Notes: a model not told the origin generated them from the letters alone. Numbered from the stretch's first letter, positions 44,813 through 54,966 are shown. The stretch is 64,000 bases of DNA from Lacinutrix sp. WUR7 (GCF_016864015.1 NZ_CP045067.1:97001-161000), one strand, 5' to 3'. Numbers and translations: made by a program.

Positions 44813-46219
44813 ATGTTTCAAAAAATAAATAACCAGCCTTTTAACTTTCATAAGTTAATGGATTTAACCAATAATTATAAAACGATATATTTTATTGGTT
44901 TTCTTATTTTGCTACCATTAATTCTTATTTCATTTTATAACAATCCTTCTGGAGATGATTTCGATTATACGTTGGCAACTAAAGGTGGAGTTGATTATTT
45001 AACGGCACAGAAATCTATTTATATTAATTGGTCGGGACGCTATGTAGCTACTGCTTTACTCACCATAACCGAATTTGTAAGGTATCCTTTTACGGTTTAC
45101 AAAATAATTCCAATGCTAGTTATTGTATCCCTTATAATTTCTATAAGCTTTGCGGTACGCTGTTGTTTACCTTCTTTAAAGCGCACGGATAATCATAAAA
45201 TCACTATTTATATTTTTATTATTTATTTGATTATGATGCCTTCTGTAGTCCAAGCATTTTATTGGTTACCAGCATCTATGTCTTACCAAATATCGAATAT
45301 TTTGACTCTTTTTTTTATAGGTTTTTTAAACCGACTTTTAAAAACGAAGGCAACCAAACACCTAATAGCATGTATGCTTCTAGCAATATTAATAATAGGT
45401 ACTAATGAAACAGCAATGCTATTATTAAACTACTTACTTTTTTGTATTTGTATCTATTGGCTTTACACTAAAAAAAGAGCTCCAAAACCTATAATTATTC
45501 TTTTGTTTTGTTGTATTATTTGCTCGCTTGTTGTTTTGCTTGCTCCTGGTAATGCAATACGATCTGCCAATATAGCTGTAAAACATGAAGTTATAGATTC
45601 AATTAAGCGAACTATTTTAACTACTTTTAATTATAGTATAATTTGGCTGCCTGTTGTTATTCTTTTAGTAGGTTTACTTTATAATACCATCTGCCAACAC
45701 GTTTCCAAGAATGTTTCGGCAATTTTTAAAAGCAACCCGTACTTTTTATTTACAGCTGTCCTGTTTATCCCTTTTATAGGTTTTTTCCCTTCGTATTGGG
45801 CTTTATCTCATGTGGCTCCAGGAAGAACAATTAACATGATCGCTTTTTATTTCTTAATAGGCTGTCTATTTTTTGCTATTTCTATTATGCACCAGCAACT
45901 TTTAAAAAACACTCACATTACTAAAAAATTACAGTTTGGTTTGTTTGTAGTTTTTTTCTGCACCATAGCATCTAATACAAATATCCGCACAGCTTTTTCT
46001 AATGTTCTTTCTGGTGATGCTAGCGCTTATAATACAGAACTACAAGAGCGCTATACCTATTTGCTTCAAACGGAAGAAGAGAATTGTATTGTTTCAAAAT
46101 TAAACCATAAACCAGCTACTATTTATTTTGATGATATTAGCTCGAACAAGGAGGATTGGAGAAATAAATCTTACCAGAATTTTTTTGAAAAAACTTCGAT
46201 AATAATAACAACGGATTAA
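44813..46219 (+). CDS. DUF6056-like multi-spanning membrane protein, possible GT-C glycosyltransferase
   Basis: 468 residues, about 11 hydrophobic segments. Just after the first segment is NNPSGDDFDYTLA, an acidic pair in the first external loop like the catalytic DD/DE of GT-C fold enzymes that use lipid-linked sugars. The rest includes FYWLPASMSYQ and VVLLAPGNAIR, seen in DUF6056 proteins. The last 60 residues are soluble. It is the only complete plus-strand gene in the central part of the locus. A role in side-chain glycosylation is plausible (inference). A second in-frame Met at 44858 is an alternative start. Confidence 0.7.
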   Translation: MFQKINNQPFNFHKLMDLTNNYKTIYFIGFLILLPLILISFYNNPSGDDFDYTLATKGGVDYLTAQKSIYINWSGRYVATALLTITEFVRYPFTVYKIIPMLVIVSLIISISFAVRCCLPSLKRTDNHKITIYIFIIYLIMMPSVVQAFYWLPASMSYQISNILTLFFIGFLNRLLKTKATKHLIACMLLAILIIGTNETAMLLLNYLLFCICIYWLYTKKRAPKPIIILLFCCIICSLVVLLAPGNAIRSANIAVKHEVIDSIKRTILTTFNYSIIWLPVVILLVGLLYNTICQHVSKNVSAIFKSNPYFLFTAVLFIPFIGFFPSYWALSHVAPGRTINMIAFYFLIGCLFFAISIMHQQLLKNTHITKKLQFGLFVVFFCTIASNTNIRTAFSNVLSGDASAYNTELQERYTYLLQTEEENCIVSKLNHKPATIYFDDISSNKEDWRNKSYQNFFEKTSIIITTD

Positions 46220-46269
46220 TCGGTTTTAAATACTACACAGCAGCTATTTACACTATTTTTATGAGGTAA

Positions 46270-47286
46270 TTATCCTGAAATATAATCTGCATATTTTATT
46301 TTTCGTAGTAAATAAATTATCAAACTAGAGATTAATAAACAAATCGCTTTGGTAATAGGAATACTAAAAATTGGATGCATAAATTTCCAATCGATTCCGT
46401 AAGTACTCATTACACTGAGTACAAGAACATGTACTAAATAAATTCCGAAGCTATGATTCGAAATAAAAGAGGAGACCTTTTCCGCTATATTACTTTTAAA
46501 AGAAATACTTTTAAACAATAGAAATATACCTATTGCACTTAGCATCACATTTGGAGAAAGATACCCGTAAAAATATTGTTCAAAATCGCCATTTGTTTTA
46601 GTGGAATAATAAGTCCCAAAAAAAGTAATTGCTACACCAATCACAATACATAACGACGGAAGGATCTTATTTTTAATTTTTAATTTAGACAAATAATATC
46701 CTAAAACCAGGTACCCAAGATAGCCTGAAAAATTAACCAGTTCTAAGTTTGGCAAATACAATTTTAATGCAGGAATCGCATAGAGGGTTGTAGCAAACCA
46801 AAGGATTAAAAAATAATGGAATTCCTTTTTATGTGCTTGCTTCACCCATTTTCTTAAAATAGGGATAAATAAATACAGTCCAAGTAATGTGTACACAAAC
46901 CATAAATGAAACTTACTGCCATGTAATAGGTTTCTTATGATTTTTTTTACCAGATCGAAAAATAAAATATTGTTATCGCCAACCACAAAGACACTATAAG
47001 CGATGTAAATAAGACTCCAAAAAACGAGTGGTGGGATAATTCGGAAGCATCTTTTTTTTTAAATCACAGATAGCTCATAATCTTTATCCAACAATAAAGC
47101 TCCCGAAAGCATAAAGAAAATAGGAACACAAAATCGAACACCACTATCGTAAAAATTTCCTGTTAGCCATATTTCTGTAGAAACTTGACCGTATTTATAA
47201 AGAATCTTTGAGGCAACATGTAATAAAATCACCGCTATGGTTGTAGTAGTTCGTAATCGGGCTATCCAATGTATATTTTCTTTCAA
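46270..47286 (-). pseudogene. Acyltransferase-3 family membrane protein gene split by an in-frame TAA
   Basis: The first part (47286 to 47059) encodes the acyltransferase-3 N-terminus: MKENIHWIARLRTTTTIAVI, then FMLSGALLLDKDYELSVI, then TAA. The same frame stays open with KKRCFRIIPPLVFWSLIYIA and on to 46270, with about eight more hydrophobic segments and HSFGIYLVHVLVL. No frameshift is needed. The stop reads ATT-TAA followed by seven A, so one T-to-A change in a leucine codon TTA would create it. The product, if whole, would O-acylate a surface glycan. It is probably inactive, or the base is an error in an A9 run. Confidence 0.75.
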
Positions 47287-47293
47287 AGTACCT

Positions 47294-49147
47294 TTATTTA
47301 GAGTTTACGGTATGCATATTTACGTTTTTCACATGTGTATTCGCCCACTTTTGCCAAGCATATATATGCCAAACTCCCCAAGCATTATCGTGTTTATTCT
47401 CAAAAAAATCGTGTACGTAGTCACGTAATACGGTTACATTTAAAATCTGTTCTCCATAAAAAGGGGTGTTAAAAACCACTTCCATCACATCATTTTTTAA
47501 ATGCTCATGCAACCAATGATTTAATGGCACCGTAAATCCCATTTTCTTTTGGTTAATTAAAGATTCTGGCACCTCATTGGCTAATAGTCTTTTTAAATCC
47601 TTTTTTAAATCTTGTTTGCTTTTTAATTCTCCTCGTCGCTTCCAAGCCCATTCCACACTATTTTTATCTAAAAAAGGCACACGAACTTCCAAACTATTTG
47701 CCATACTAGCACGATCTACTTTTATTAAAACACGTTGCATGTGGGCATAAAACTCATTATAACGCAGTTGGTGTAACAAGGACTGCGTACCCGAATTGGT
47801 AAAGGAATACAGTGTTTTTATTGCTTTAGAAAAGGACGTATGTGGAAAAGCAGCATCTAAGGTTGCTGCAGGAATTTTTGTATGTTTATTGGTTATAAAG
47901 GCATTAAAGGTTTTAAAATAGGGAGCCCAAGTTTTGGTAAGCCCGAGTGTATTGGTAACTTGCGCCAAGAGTTTTCTAATGAAATATGGGAGTTTAAACC
48001 ACCAGCGTTTTTGCAACACATCTAGCATTCTAGGATATCCAAAAAACAGCTCATCCCCTCCATCGCCAGATAACATTACCGTATGTTTCTTTTTTGCTTC
48101 CTTAGAAATCACATAGGTAGGAATACTAGAATAATCCCCAAAAGGTTCGGAAAACGCATCAAAATGCGCATCTATTTCCGCTAATAAATCTTTTTCTTGA
48201 ACCGCGACAATATGCTGTTTGATTTTTAAATGTGCTGCATATTTTTTCGCAATCTCGCTTTCGTTTAGTTTCGGGTTATCGACTTCTAAGGTAAAAGCTT
48301 CTATGCTACGCATGTGTTTTTTTGCGTAGGCACTAATTATTGGACTATCAATCCCTCCGCTTAAAAAAGTAGCAATAGGCACGTCACTTACCAATTGTTT
48401 GGCAACAGCTGTTTGTAAAACCGTAGAAAGTTCGGTTTGTTTTTTTGGTGGTGTCTCTTGTTTGTTGCTAAAAGAAACGATTGTTTTTTTTACCACAGCT
48501 CCTTGTCTATTTATTTCAAGCAACTCTCCTGGATGCACTTGAAAAATATTTTTGTAAATAGTATTTGGTGCTTGCATATAACCAAAACCAAAATACTCTT
48601 TTACAATTTCTGGTAACAAGCTTAGATTTTGTTTAAACCAAGCATGTTTAAAAACCTGATCAAATTGTGATGCCATAACAACACCTTCTTTAGCAAGACC
48701 ATAAAACAGCGGTTTAATACCGGCAAAATCACGAGTAAGATACAGGCAATCATATTTAGTGTCTATAATAGCAATAGCAAACATGCCATTAAGAAGCTGG
48801 ATTGTTTTTTCTACACCTTGACTATCTAGCAAATGAATAAGGACTTCAGTATCTGATGTAGATGCCAAGTTGTTAAGGGCGTAGGTTTCTGCCAGCTCTT
48901 TGTAATTATAAATTTCGCCATTAAATACTACGTGATACCGACCACTCGGACTCGCCTTAGGCTGATTCCCTAAAGGAGAAACATCCAAGATGGCAAGGCG
49001 ATTAAAACCCAACTGAAAACCAGAACCTCTCTTTACACCACTAGCATCAGGACCACGATGTTTAGATAAGGTTAAAAGCGTTTCAAAAGAAACAGCATCG
49101 GTTACGCTATGGTTATAAAAAGTAAATTCGCCTAGAAATCCGCACAT
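47294..49147 (-). CDS. asnB: Asparagine synthase (glutamine-hydrolysing)-like amidotransferase
   Basis: 617 residues. Class II glutaminase domain with catalytic Cys2 (MCGFLGEFTF) and HRGPDASG, then FNGEIYNYKELA; synthetase domain with FLSGGIDSPIISAYA and MLSGDGGDELFFGYPR. All catalytic elements are present. AsnB proteins encoded in O-antigen loci (WbpS-type) usually amidate sugar carboxylates, and that is the likely role here. It ends 8 bp before the broken acyltransferase gene starts. No classical -7 box precedes it. Confidence 0.9.
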   Translation of the reverse strand: MCGFLGEFTFYNHSVTDAVSFETLLTLSKHRGPDASGVKRGSGFQLGFNRLAILDVSPLGNQPKASPSGRYHVVFNGEIYNYKELAETYALNNLASTSDTEVLIHLLDSQGVEKTIQLLNGMFAIAIIDTKYDCLYLTRDFAGIKPLFYGLAKEGVVMASQFDQVFKHAWFKQNLSLLPEIVKEYFGFGYMQAPNTIYKNIFQVHPGELLEINRQGAVVKKTIVSFSNKQETPPKKQTELSTVLQTAVAKQLVSDVPIATFLSGGIDSPIISAYAKKHMRSIEAFTLEVDNPKLNESEIAKKYAAHLKIKQHIVAVQEKDLLAEIDAHFDAFSEPFGDYSSIPTYVISKEAKKKHTVMLSGDGGDELFFGYPRMLDVLQKRWWFKLPYFIRKLLAQVTNTLGLTKTWAPYFKTFNAFITNKHTKIPAATLDAAFPHTSFSKAIKTLYSFTNSGTQSLLHQLRYNEFYAHMQRVLIKVDRASMANSLEVRVPFLDKNSVEWAWKRRGELKSKQDLKKDLKRLLANEVPESLINQKKMGFTVPLNHWLHEHLKNDVMEVVFNTPFYGEQILNVTVLRDYVHDFFENKHDNAWGVWHIYAWQKWANTHVKNVNMHTVNSK

Positions 49148-49253
49148 AAATAAGTCATTCTTGAAAAGCCTTTTTTAGAAGAATACTGGATTATTTTCCT
49201 CTTAAAATTCAAACTTTAAACATTTAATTATTCTTACAAATAAATAAGAAGTA

Positions 49254-50156
49254 TTAATACTTCAGAAACAAATAAACAAAATAAAACCCATCAGAAACAC
49301 TATTTCTAGTAATTTTATTAAGCAGGCGCAATTTCTGATTTAAACCCAAACAATGATTTCGTAAAATTTGTTTATAGCGTGCTGCCTCTATACTAGTAAT
49401 AAGTTGTTTATCCTGTTTTAAGAATCGTTGCTCACCCCAAACCAACAGTGTTTTTGTAAGTTCGCGATAGCGCATGTATTGCTCATAAGGATCTGTTGTA
49501 GAAGTATGTGTTATATTGGAATCGTGTTTTCGTACGCAGGCTAAAACATCTTGCAAAGCATAAAAAGGGTAATAAAAAGCGACACGTCGCCAATATTCCC
49601 AATCTTCAAAAATGGTGAAATCTGGATTAAAATAACCTACTTTATCAAATACCGATTTTCGTAGTACAGGTGTAATGGATGTGGTTCTATTTTTTAATAA
49701 AAATTCTTTAAATACATAACCATGATTGCCAGTTTGTCCGATAACACGTCCGGAACGAACACCATCTGCATTTACAAATTCTATATTTCCCGTTACCAAA
49801 CCAATTTCTGGATGGGTATTTAAAATAGCAACTTGCTTTTCTAATTTATCTAATAGCCAAAAATCATCGTCATCACAAAAGGCAATATACATTCCTTTTG
49901 CTTTATGAATCCCGTAATTTCTAGAATCTGGTTGCCCTGTATTTTCTTTAAATGCGTAGGTACAGTTTTTAAATTGGCTACAAATAATTTGATTTTCGGA
50001 AGCAATTTTGGGTTTAGACCCATCATCGATCACCAGAATTTCTACCTGCACATACGTTTGATTGGCAATAGAATGCAGCGTCTCTTCTAGATATATACTT
50101 CGATTGTACGTAGTAATAATTACACTTACCAAAGGGAGTTCCTGCTGCTTATTCAT
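49254..50156 (-). CDS. GT2 family glycosyltransferase
   Basis: 300 residues. GT-A motifs LVSVIITTYNRSIYLEETLH, ILVIDDGSKPK and FCDDDDFWLLDKLEKQ, followed by DFTIFEDWEYWRRVAFY. The C-terminal helix region ends SDGFYFVYLFLKY. It aligns throughout with the protein at 53092-54000 (TDGFHLIYLICRF at the same place), so the two are paralogues 3 kb apart. It lies 13 bp after the GT32-like gene. Confidence 0.87.
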   Translation of the reverse strand: MNKQQELPLVSVIITTYNRSIYLEETLHSIANQTYVQVEILVIDDGSKPKIASENQIICSQFKNCTYAFKENTGQPDSRNYGIHKAKGMYIAFCDDDDFWLLDKLEKQVAILNTHPEIGLVTGNIEFVNADGVRSGRVIGQTGNHGYVFKEFLLKNRTTSITPVLRKSVFDKVGYFNPDFTIFEDWEYWRRVAFYYPFYALQDVLACVRKHDSNITHTSTTDPYEQYMRYRELTKTLLVWGEQRFLKQDKQLITSIEAARYKQILRNHCLGLNQKLRLLNKITRNSVSDGFYFVYLFLKY

Positions 50157-50169
50157 AAACCAATTGAAA

Positions 50170-50961
50170 TTATTTCTTTTTAAACGATTGTTTTATACTA
50201 TAACCCAGCATTTTTACATACTTTACGTTTAGGGCCTCTGTACCTGTACTCAAATTGGTAATTGCCGTTTTACAAGCTTTAAAATACTGCCTTTTTTTTA
50301 AATAATAAAACTCCGAATGGTCCATCCAAGATTTATTCCATAAGTGAATGGCATAGGTATCTGAGGTTCTAAAATCCATATATCGATTTGTGATTTCCGA
50401 ATCCTCATAACTATAGGGATAAAAATAATTTTTAGGACAAACAAGCACCTTATCTATTGTTATTAACTTATCAAATTTTTCATAAAAATTATAATAAGCT
50501 CTAAAGCTAGCAGTCAAAATTTTAGGAATGGTTATTTTATGAAACTCGATATTCGTTAAATCCATAGTATCATAACGCTCTATTCCTTTTTGAATAAAGG
50601 GATGATTTGGGATAGCACCAATAATTCCACAGCTAATAAATCGATCTTCCTCGGCACCAACAAATAAATCATTATTTAAAAAACTATCTATTGGTTTTAA
50701 AAAAAACATATCGGTATCTAAATAAATTCCGCCATGCGTATGTAAAATTTTTAATCGGATATAATCGGAAACAAAAGCCCATTTTTTCTGTCTGTAGGCA
50801 TATTTTACAAATGGGTTACTAAGGTCTACATTGGTTTCATTCCATTCTTTAATGACGTAACCTACTAAGATTTTTCGCCATGAAGCAATACACTCTTTTA
50901 CTACTTTGGGCTTCTCTTTTTCGCCAAACCAACAGTAATGAATTGTTTTAGGTATAACCAT
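50170..50961 (-). CDS. GT32-like glycosyltransferase with DXD sugar-binding motif
   Basis: 263 residues. Begins IPKTIHYCWFGEKEKPKVVK and contains KWAFVSDYIRLKILHTHGGI followed by YLDTDMFF, the GT32 / Gly_transf_sug pattern with the metal-binding DTD. The C-terminus has IHLWNKSWMDHSEFY with the usual His-Trp. These enzymes add galactose, mannose or similar sugars in capsule and LPS synthesis. Its ATG overlaps the stop of the FkbM gene (TAATG), so they are coupled. Confidence 0.87.
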   Translation of the reverse strand: MVIPKTIHYCWFGEKEKPKVVKECIASWRKILVGYVIKEWNETNVDLSNPFVKYAYRQKKWAFVSDYIRLKILHTHGGIYLDTDMFFLKPIDSFLNNDLFVGAEEDRFISCGIIGAIPNHPFIQKGIERYDTMDLTNIEFHKITIPKILTASFRAYYNFYEKFDKLITIDKVLVCPKNYFYPYSYEDSEITNRYMDFRTSDTYAIHLWNKSWMDHSEFYYLKKRQYFKACKTAITNLSTGTEALNVKYVKMLGYSIKQSFKKK

Positions 50962-51683
50962 TAGAGTTTTATTTTACGCAAATTCACCCCTACTAAATCA
51001 ATACCTTCATTAAAAACATAATAGCCATTATTTAACAATTTGGTACGCATGGATTGTTTTTGAGCCTCGGGTAAGTTTACAAATTCGGCTTTTATAATTG
51101 CTGGTTTATGTTTTTTAAAATCTAACATATCCAGTACCTCAAAATCATAGCCTTCGGTATCTATTTGTAAATAGTTAAAACTAAAAATTTTACTATCTCC
51201 AATAATATCCATTAAAGACGCTGCAGCTACTTGTTCTTCTATAATATGTGTTTCGTTTAAAAAGACGAATTTCGTAAGGTGTTCTTTATTAAAAGAAGCG
51301 ATTCCTTTGGTCCAATCTGGATAGCCATGTAATTTAGAATCTTCCACTTTAAAAACAGTAACCACTTTTGCTGTTTTATGTACGGCTTTATTAACTTTTA
51401 CAATTTTATCTTGATTTTTATAATTTTCACAAAGCTCATTATAATACGCTTTAATGGGTTCTATAACGACACCAGAAACTTCTCTTTGAATTACAAAATC
51501 GTATAAAAAATCGAAGCTTTTTCCGTCGTTCGCACCTACTTGTAAAAAACAAAATGCGCTACCTACTGGATAATTTTTTTCTAAAATCCTCTGCGATACA
51601 AACAACCGTCTTCTAAAGGTCACGCCTCTTCCGAATACTTTGGAAAAGGCTGCTAAAAATATTTGAATGTAGTTTTTTATCAT
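50961..51683 (-). CDS. FkbM family methyltransferase
   Basis: 240 residues. FkbM features: FCFLQVGANDGKSFDFLYDF (SAM site with GAND/GKS), GVVIEPIKAYYNELCENYKN, and FNYLQIDTEGYDFEVLDMLD near the C-terminal third. FkbM enzymes O-methylate sugars and polyketides; here methylation of a glycan hydroxyl is likely. It couples to the GT32-like gene by a 1-bp overlap. Confidence 0.87.
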   Translation of the reverse strand: MIKNYIQIFLAAFSKVFGRGVTFRRRLFVSQRILEKNYPVGSAFCFLQVGANDGKSFDFLYDFVIQREVSGVVIEPIKAYYNELCENYKNQDKIVKVNKAVHKTAKVVTVFKVEDSKLHGYPDWTKGIASFNKEHLTKFVFLNETHIIEEQVAAASLMDIIGDSKIFSFNYLQIDTEGYDFEVLDMLDFKKHKPAIIKAEFVNLPEAQKQSMRTKLLNNGYYVFNEGIDLVGVNLRKIKL

Positions 51684-51729
51684 CTTGAATACTTCAATAG
51701 GTATTTATTTCTAGTTAATTCAAACGCCA

Positions 51730-52836
51730 TTATAAAGCAGCTAATTGTTTATATAGTTGCGTTACATTTTTTACTTCTAAGGCATTTGAAAATCGATTTT
51801 CACAATGTACAATACTTGCTTTTGAAAACTCCTGATATTGCGTTGAGCTTTTCCATAAACTAATAATATGTTCTGCGGCAGCATCTGCATCCCAAGCATC
51901 TACACAATACCCACTTTTACCAATAGCAATGGTTTCTGGCAATCCACCAGAATCTGCAACTATTGCAGGAATTCCTAGGGATTGAGCTTCAATAACCGAC
52001 ATACCTAAGGACTCCGAATGACTTAGTTGCAAATAAATATCGGAAGAGGTAATGGTGTTTAATAGTTCTTTATTAGAAAGCTTATCGTGCATAAAAACAC
52101 AGTGTTGAATATTATATTTCTGAATTAAAAACATGGCTTCGCCAATCTTATAACCAGCACCATAAAGATCATATCTTACTTTATAGCCTTTATCGTTTAA
52201 ATATTTTATTACTCGTAAATTACCATCTATATTTTTTTCCCAAACTAGTCGAAACATAGAAACGATTCGAATACATTTTTCGTCTTTTTGCTTCATCACA
52301 GGTGTAAAAGTAGATTGAATCGATACAGGAATGATATGTATCTTTAGAGCATCAACCCCCAAAGCGATTAATCGTTCTTTTTGGTTGGTACTCATTACAA
52401 TATACCCTTCTATTTTTTTAGCATGTTCTTCGTAGAATCCTTTCCATTTATCAAAAATTAAAGGCTTTACATAGGTGTCGTCACCACGCATGGTCATGAC
52501 TATCTTTGGTCTCTTTTCTTTAGGTAAGTCTAGTAAACCTAGAACCTTTTCAAATAAAAAGGAATCCATAATGTGTAAAACATCTATTTCCGATTTTAAA
52601 CAATACCGCTCTAAAAAAGTACGTTTATCCTTAGAAAGCATCGCATTAATTTTATGTTTAATTTGCCTGTTTCGATAGCTAGGTGCTTTGATTGCTTTCT
52701 CTCCTCCTTCTCCTTCAAAATGCAGAATTTTAAAATCTAAATCTGTCCTTTCTTTTAACAATTCCACTACTGGTGGTATATAAGGCTGAAAAAACAATGG
52801 ATAAGTGCTAAATAGTTGTACAACCTTAATTGACAT
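51730..52836 (-). CDS. GT4 family glycosyltransferase
   Basis: 368 residues. N-terminal VVQLFSTYPLFFQPYIPPVV; donor domain VSMFRLVWEKNIDGNLRVIK and SESLGMSVIEAQSLGIPAIV, then ADSGGLPETIAIGKSGYCVD. A complete GT-B enzyme; the sugar is not predictable. It begins after a 255-bp AT-rich gap that contains no clear promoter match. Confidence 0.87.
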   Translation of the reverse strand: MSIKVVQLFSTYPLFFQPYIPPVVELLKERTDLDFKILHFEGEGGEKAIKAPSYRNRQIKHKINAMLSKDKRTFLERYCLKSEIDVLHIMDSFLFEKVLGLLDLPKEKRPKIVMTMRGDDTYVKPLIFDKWKGFYEEHAKKIEGYIVMSTNQKERLIALGVDALKIHIIPVSIQSTFTPVMKQKDEKCIRIVSMFRLVWEKNIDGNLRVIKYLNDKGYKVRYDLYGAGYKIGEAMFLIQKYNIQHCVFMHDKLSNKELLNTITSSDIYLQLSHSESLGMSVIEAQSLGIPAIVADSGGLPETIAIGKSGYCVDAWDADAAAEHIISLWKSSTQYQEFSKASIVHCENRFSNALEVKNVTQLYKQLAAL

Positions 52837-53091
52837 AAGCTATTATAATTTTAAAATTTAACATACAATAATGAATTATTTAGAATAGCATATGAATTAC
52901 AAACACCTATTATTAAACATTAATTGTTCATGCGAATATATATTTTTGCTTTTAAAAAACTTACATGTTTAGCCTTTTTCTGTAGAGTTCTTCAAAACCA
53001 AATTTTAATTATGGCATAACTTTTAGTGTTATAACAATCCCAAGTTTTATATGAATATTTATAAGGATTAAAAATATTATTTATATTTCTT

Positions 53092-54000
53092 TTACCTATT
53101 AAATCTACATATTAAATATATTAAATGAAATCCATCCGTGATACTACGCAAAAAGACTTGAAATAAAAACTCGATTTTTCTCAAAACACCAGGATAATGA
53201 TTAGCCATTAGTTTCCTATATCGTTGCCATTCTATTTTATATATTAAATTGTAATCAGCAGGCTCAAATCGATACTTACCCCATTTTAACAAAGATTTTG
53301 TCAATTTCCTATACAATTTATAATTCTCAAAAGGTTTTCCTGTTCTCGTTTTGGTCATGTTTTCAGGGTGCAACCTAACAAAACACAATACTTCGTTAAT
53401 ACTATAAAAATCAAAACAATAACTTACTCGACGCCAAAACTCCCAATCTTCGGCAATAACAAAATCAGTATTAAAATTTCCAACCTTTTCAAAAACGCCT
53501 CGTTTTATCATAGGCGTCACCATAGACGTTCTATTTTTAATCAAAAACTGTTTAAAAACAAATCCATGGTTATTTGGCCAATGAGATTTCACATTATTAA
53601 GAGACACCCCTTCACTATTAATATAAGCAATATCGCCAGTAACAACCGAAATATGGGTATGCTTTTTAAAAATATTTAATTGTAATTCTAATTTATTAGA
53701 GACCCAACAGTCGTCATCATCACAAAACGAAACAAAAGTCCCTTTACTCATTGATATTCCAAAATTCCTACATGAATTAGCACCTTTCGATAAATTATTA
53801 GGCCTTAAAAAATATGTAAACCTACTATCGTTTTTACAGAAATCAATTAAAATATCTCGCGTATTATCTGTGCTCCCATCATCAATTATTAAACATTCAA
53901 AATGCGTGTAAGTCTGCTTTGCAATGGAAGCCAAAGTAAAACGAATATAAGCAGCCCTATTATAGGTCGGAATAATCACTGAAACCAACTCTCTCTTCAT
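53092..54000 (-). CDS. GT2 family glycosyltransferase
   Basis: 302 residues. GT-A motifs VSVIIPTYNRAAYIRFTLAS, CLIIDDGSTDNTRDI and FCDDDDCWVSNKLELQ, then FVIAEDWEFWRRVSYC. It is a paralogue of the protein at 49254-50156 over its whole length. It is the last of three GT2 genes in a row, 6 bp after the preceding one, so co-transcribed with it. Confidence 0.87.
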   Translation of the reverse strand: MKRELVSVIIPTYNRAAYIRFTLASIAKQTYTHFECLIIDDGSTDNTRDILIDFCKNDSRFTYFLRPNNLSKGANSCRNFGISMSKGTFVSFCDDDDCWVSNKLELQLNIFKKHTHISVVTGDIAYINSEGVSLNNVKSHWPNNHGFVFKQFLIKNRTSMVTPMIKRGVFEKVGNFNTDFVIAEDWEFWRRVSYCFDFYSINEVLCFVRLHPENMTKTRTGKPFENYKLYRKLTKSLLKWGKYRFEPADYNLIYKIEWQRYRKLMANHYPGVLRKIEFLFQVFLRSITDGFHLIYLICRFNR

Positions 54001-54006
54001 TTCTAA

Positions 54007-54966
54007 TTATTTAGTATTAAACTTTAAATATTTCATTCCACGCTTAAAATAAATAAAAAGCCCATATCCAAAACTAAACCTTACGGCTTGAATGTAATAA
54101 CTAAATGCTAATGATTGTTTTAAAAGTTTTTTAAATAATAGTGACCTTACTGCAGCATTTTCTCGTAACGCAATTCTCAAATGTTTAGAATATCGAGTAA
54201 TAATATAATTTTTAATTTGGTGGTTAATGTCATAACCAAAATCCTTAAATAGTTTTAATTGTTTATCCCTTGCCTTAAAATCAGATAAGATTTCTTCTTT
54301 ATTTAGTTTCCTTACTTCTTCAGAAAAAGAACCATGATTTTTTCTATAATAAATTAATATGTCATCTAGGTAAATCAATTGGGGATTTGCATATAACATA
54401 CGTAAATTAAAATCCCAATCATCCACATTCCTAATGGTTTCATCAAATAAATAAGGTTGTTTCTCTAAAAATGAACGCCTCCAAAGGGGGCCACAAACTA
54501 AAAAGGTGATTTTTCCAATAAAATAGTCGGTTAATAAATTAGCCGATTGAATGGAATTGCTACTTAAATGTTTCCCTGTATTAAAATCTGTTAAAACATT
54601 ATTCATTATTACACCATCTGTTTCTTCTAAAAAATTAGTTAAACAGGTTTCAAACGCGTCTGCCTTTAATAAATCATCACTATCAAAAAAATTAACATAG
54701 TCTCCTTTACTTTTTTCAAAGCCAAAATTTCTACAACTACAAGGACCTTTTTTTCTATCCTTTGGTCTGGTATAATACTGAAATCTACTATCTTTTTTTA
54801 TATAACGCTCTAACACCTCATCGGTATTATCTGTGCTCCCATCATCTACTACTATACATTCCCAACGACTATATGTTTGGGCTATAATAGCGTCTAAGGT
54901 TTCCCCTATAATATGAGCTCGATTATAGGTTGGGATGATTATAGAAATTAAAGGTAATTCTTTCAT
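54007..54966 (-). CDS. GT2 family glycosyltransferase, tandem paralogue
   Basis: 319 residues. GT-A motifs ISIIIPTYNRAHIIGETLDA, ECIVVDDGSTDNTDEVLERY and FFDSDDLLKADAFETC (metal-binding acidic pair). Strongly similar at the N-terminus to the upstream gene (54963-55928), for example the shared WECIVVDDGSTD block, and overlapping it by 4 bp (ATGA type). The duplicates may act in sequence on the same acceptor. Confidence 0.88.
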   Translation of the reverse strand: MKELPLISIIIPTYNRAHIIGETLDAIIAQTYSRWECIVVDDGSTDNTDEVLERYIKKDSRFQYYTRPKDRKKGPCSCRNFGFEKSKGDYVNFFDSDDLLKADAFETCLTNFLEETDGVIMNNVLTDFNTGKHLSSNSIQSANLLTDYFIGKITFLVCGPLWRRSFLEKQPYLFDETIRNVDDWDFNLRMLYANPQLIYLDDILIYYRKNHGSFSEEVRKLNKEEILSDFKARDKQLKLFKDFGYDINHQIKNYIITRYSKHLRIALRENAAVRSLLFKKLLKQSLAFSYYIQAVRFSFGYGLFIYFKRGMKYLKFNTK

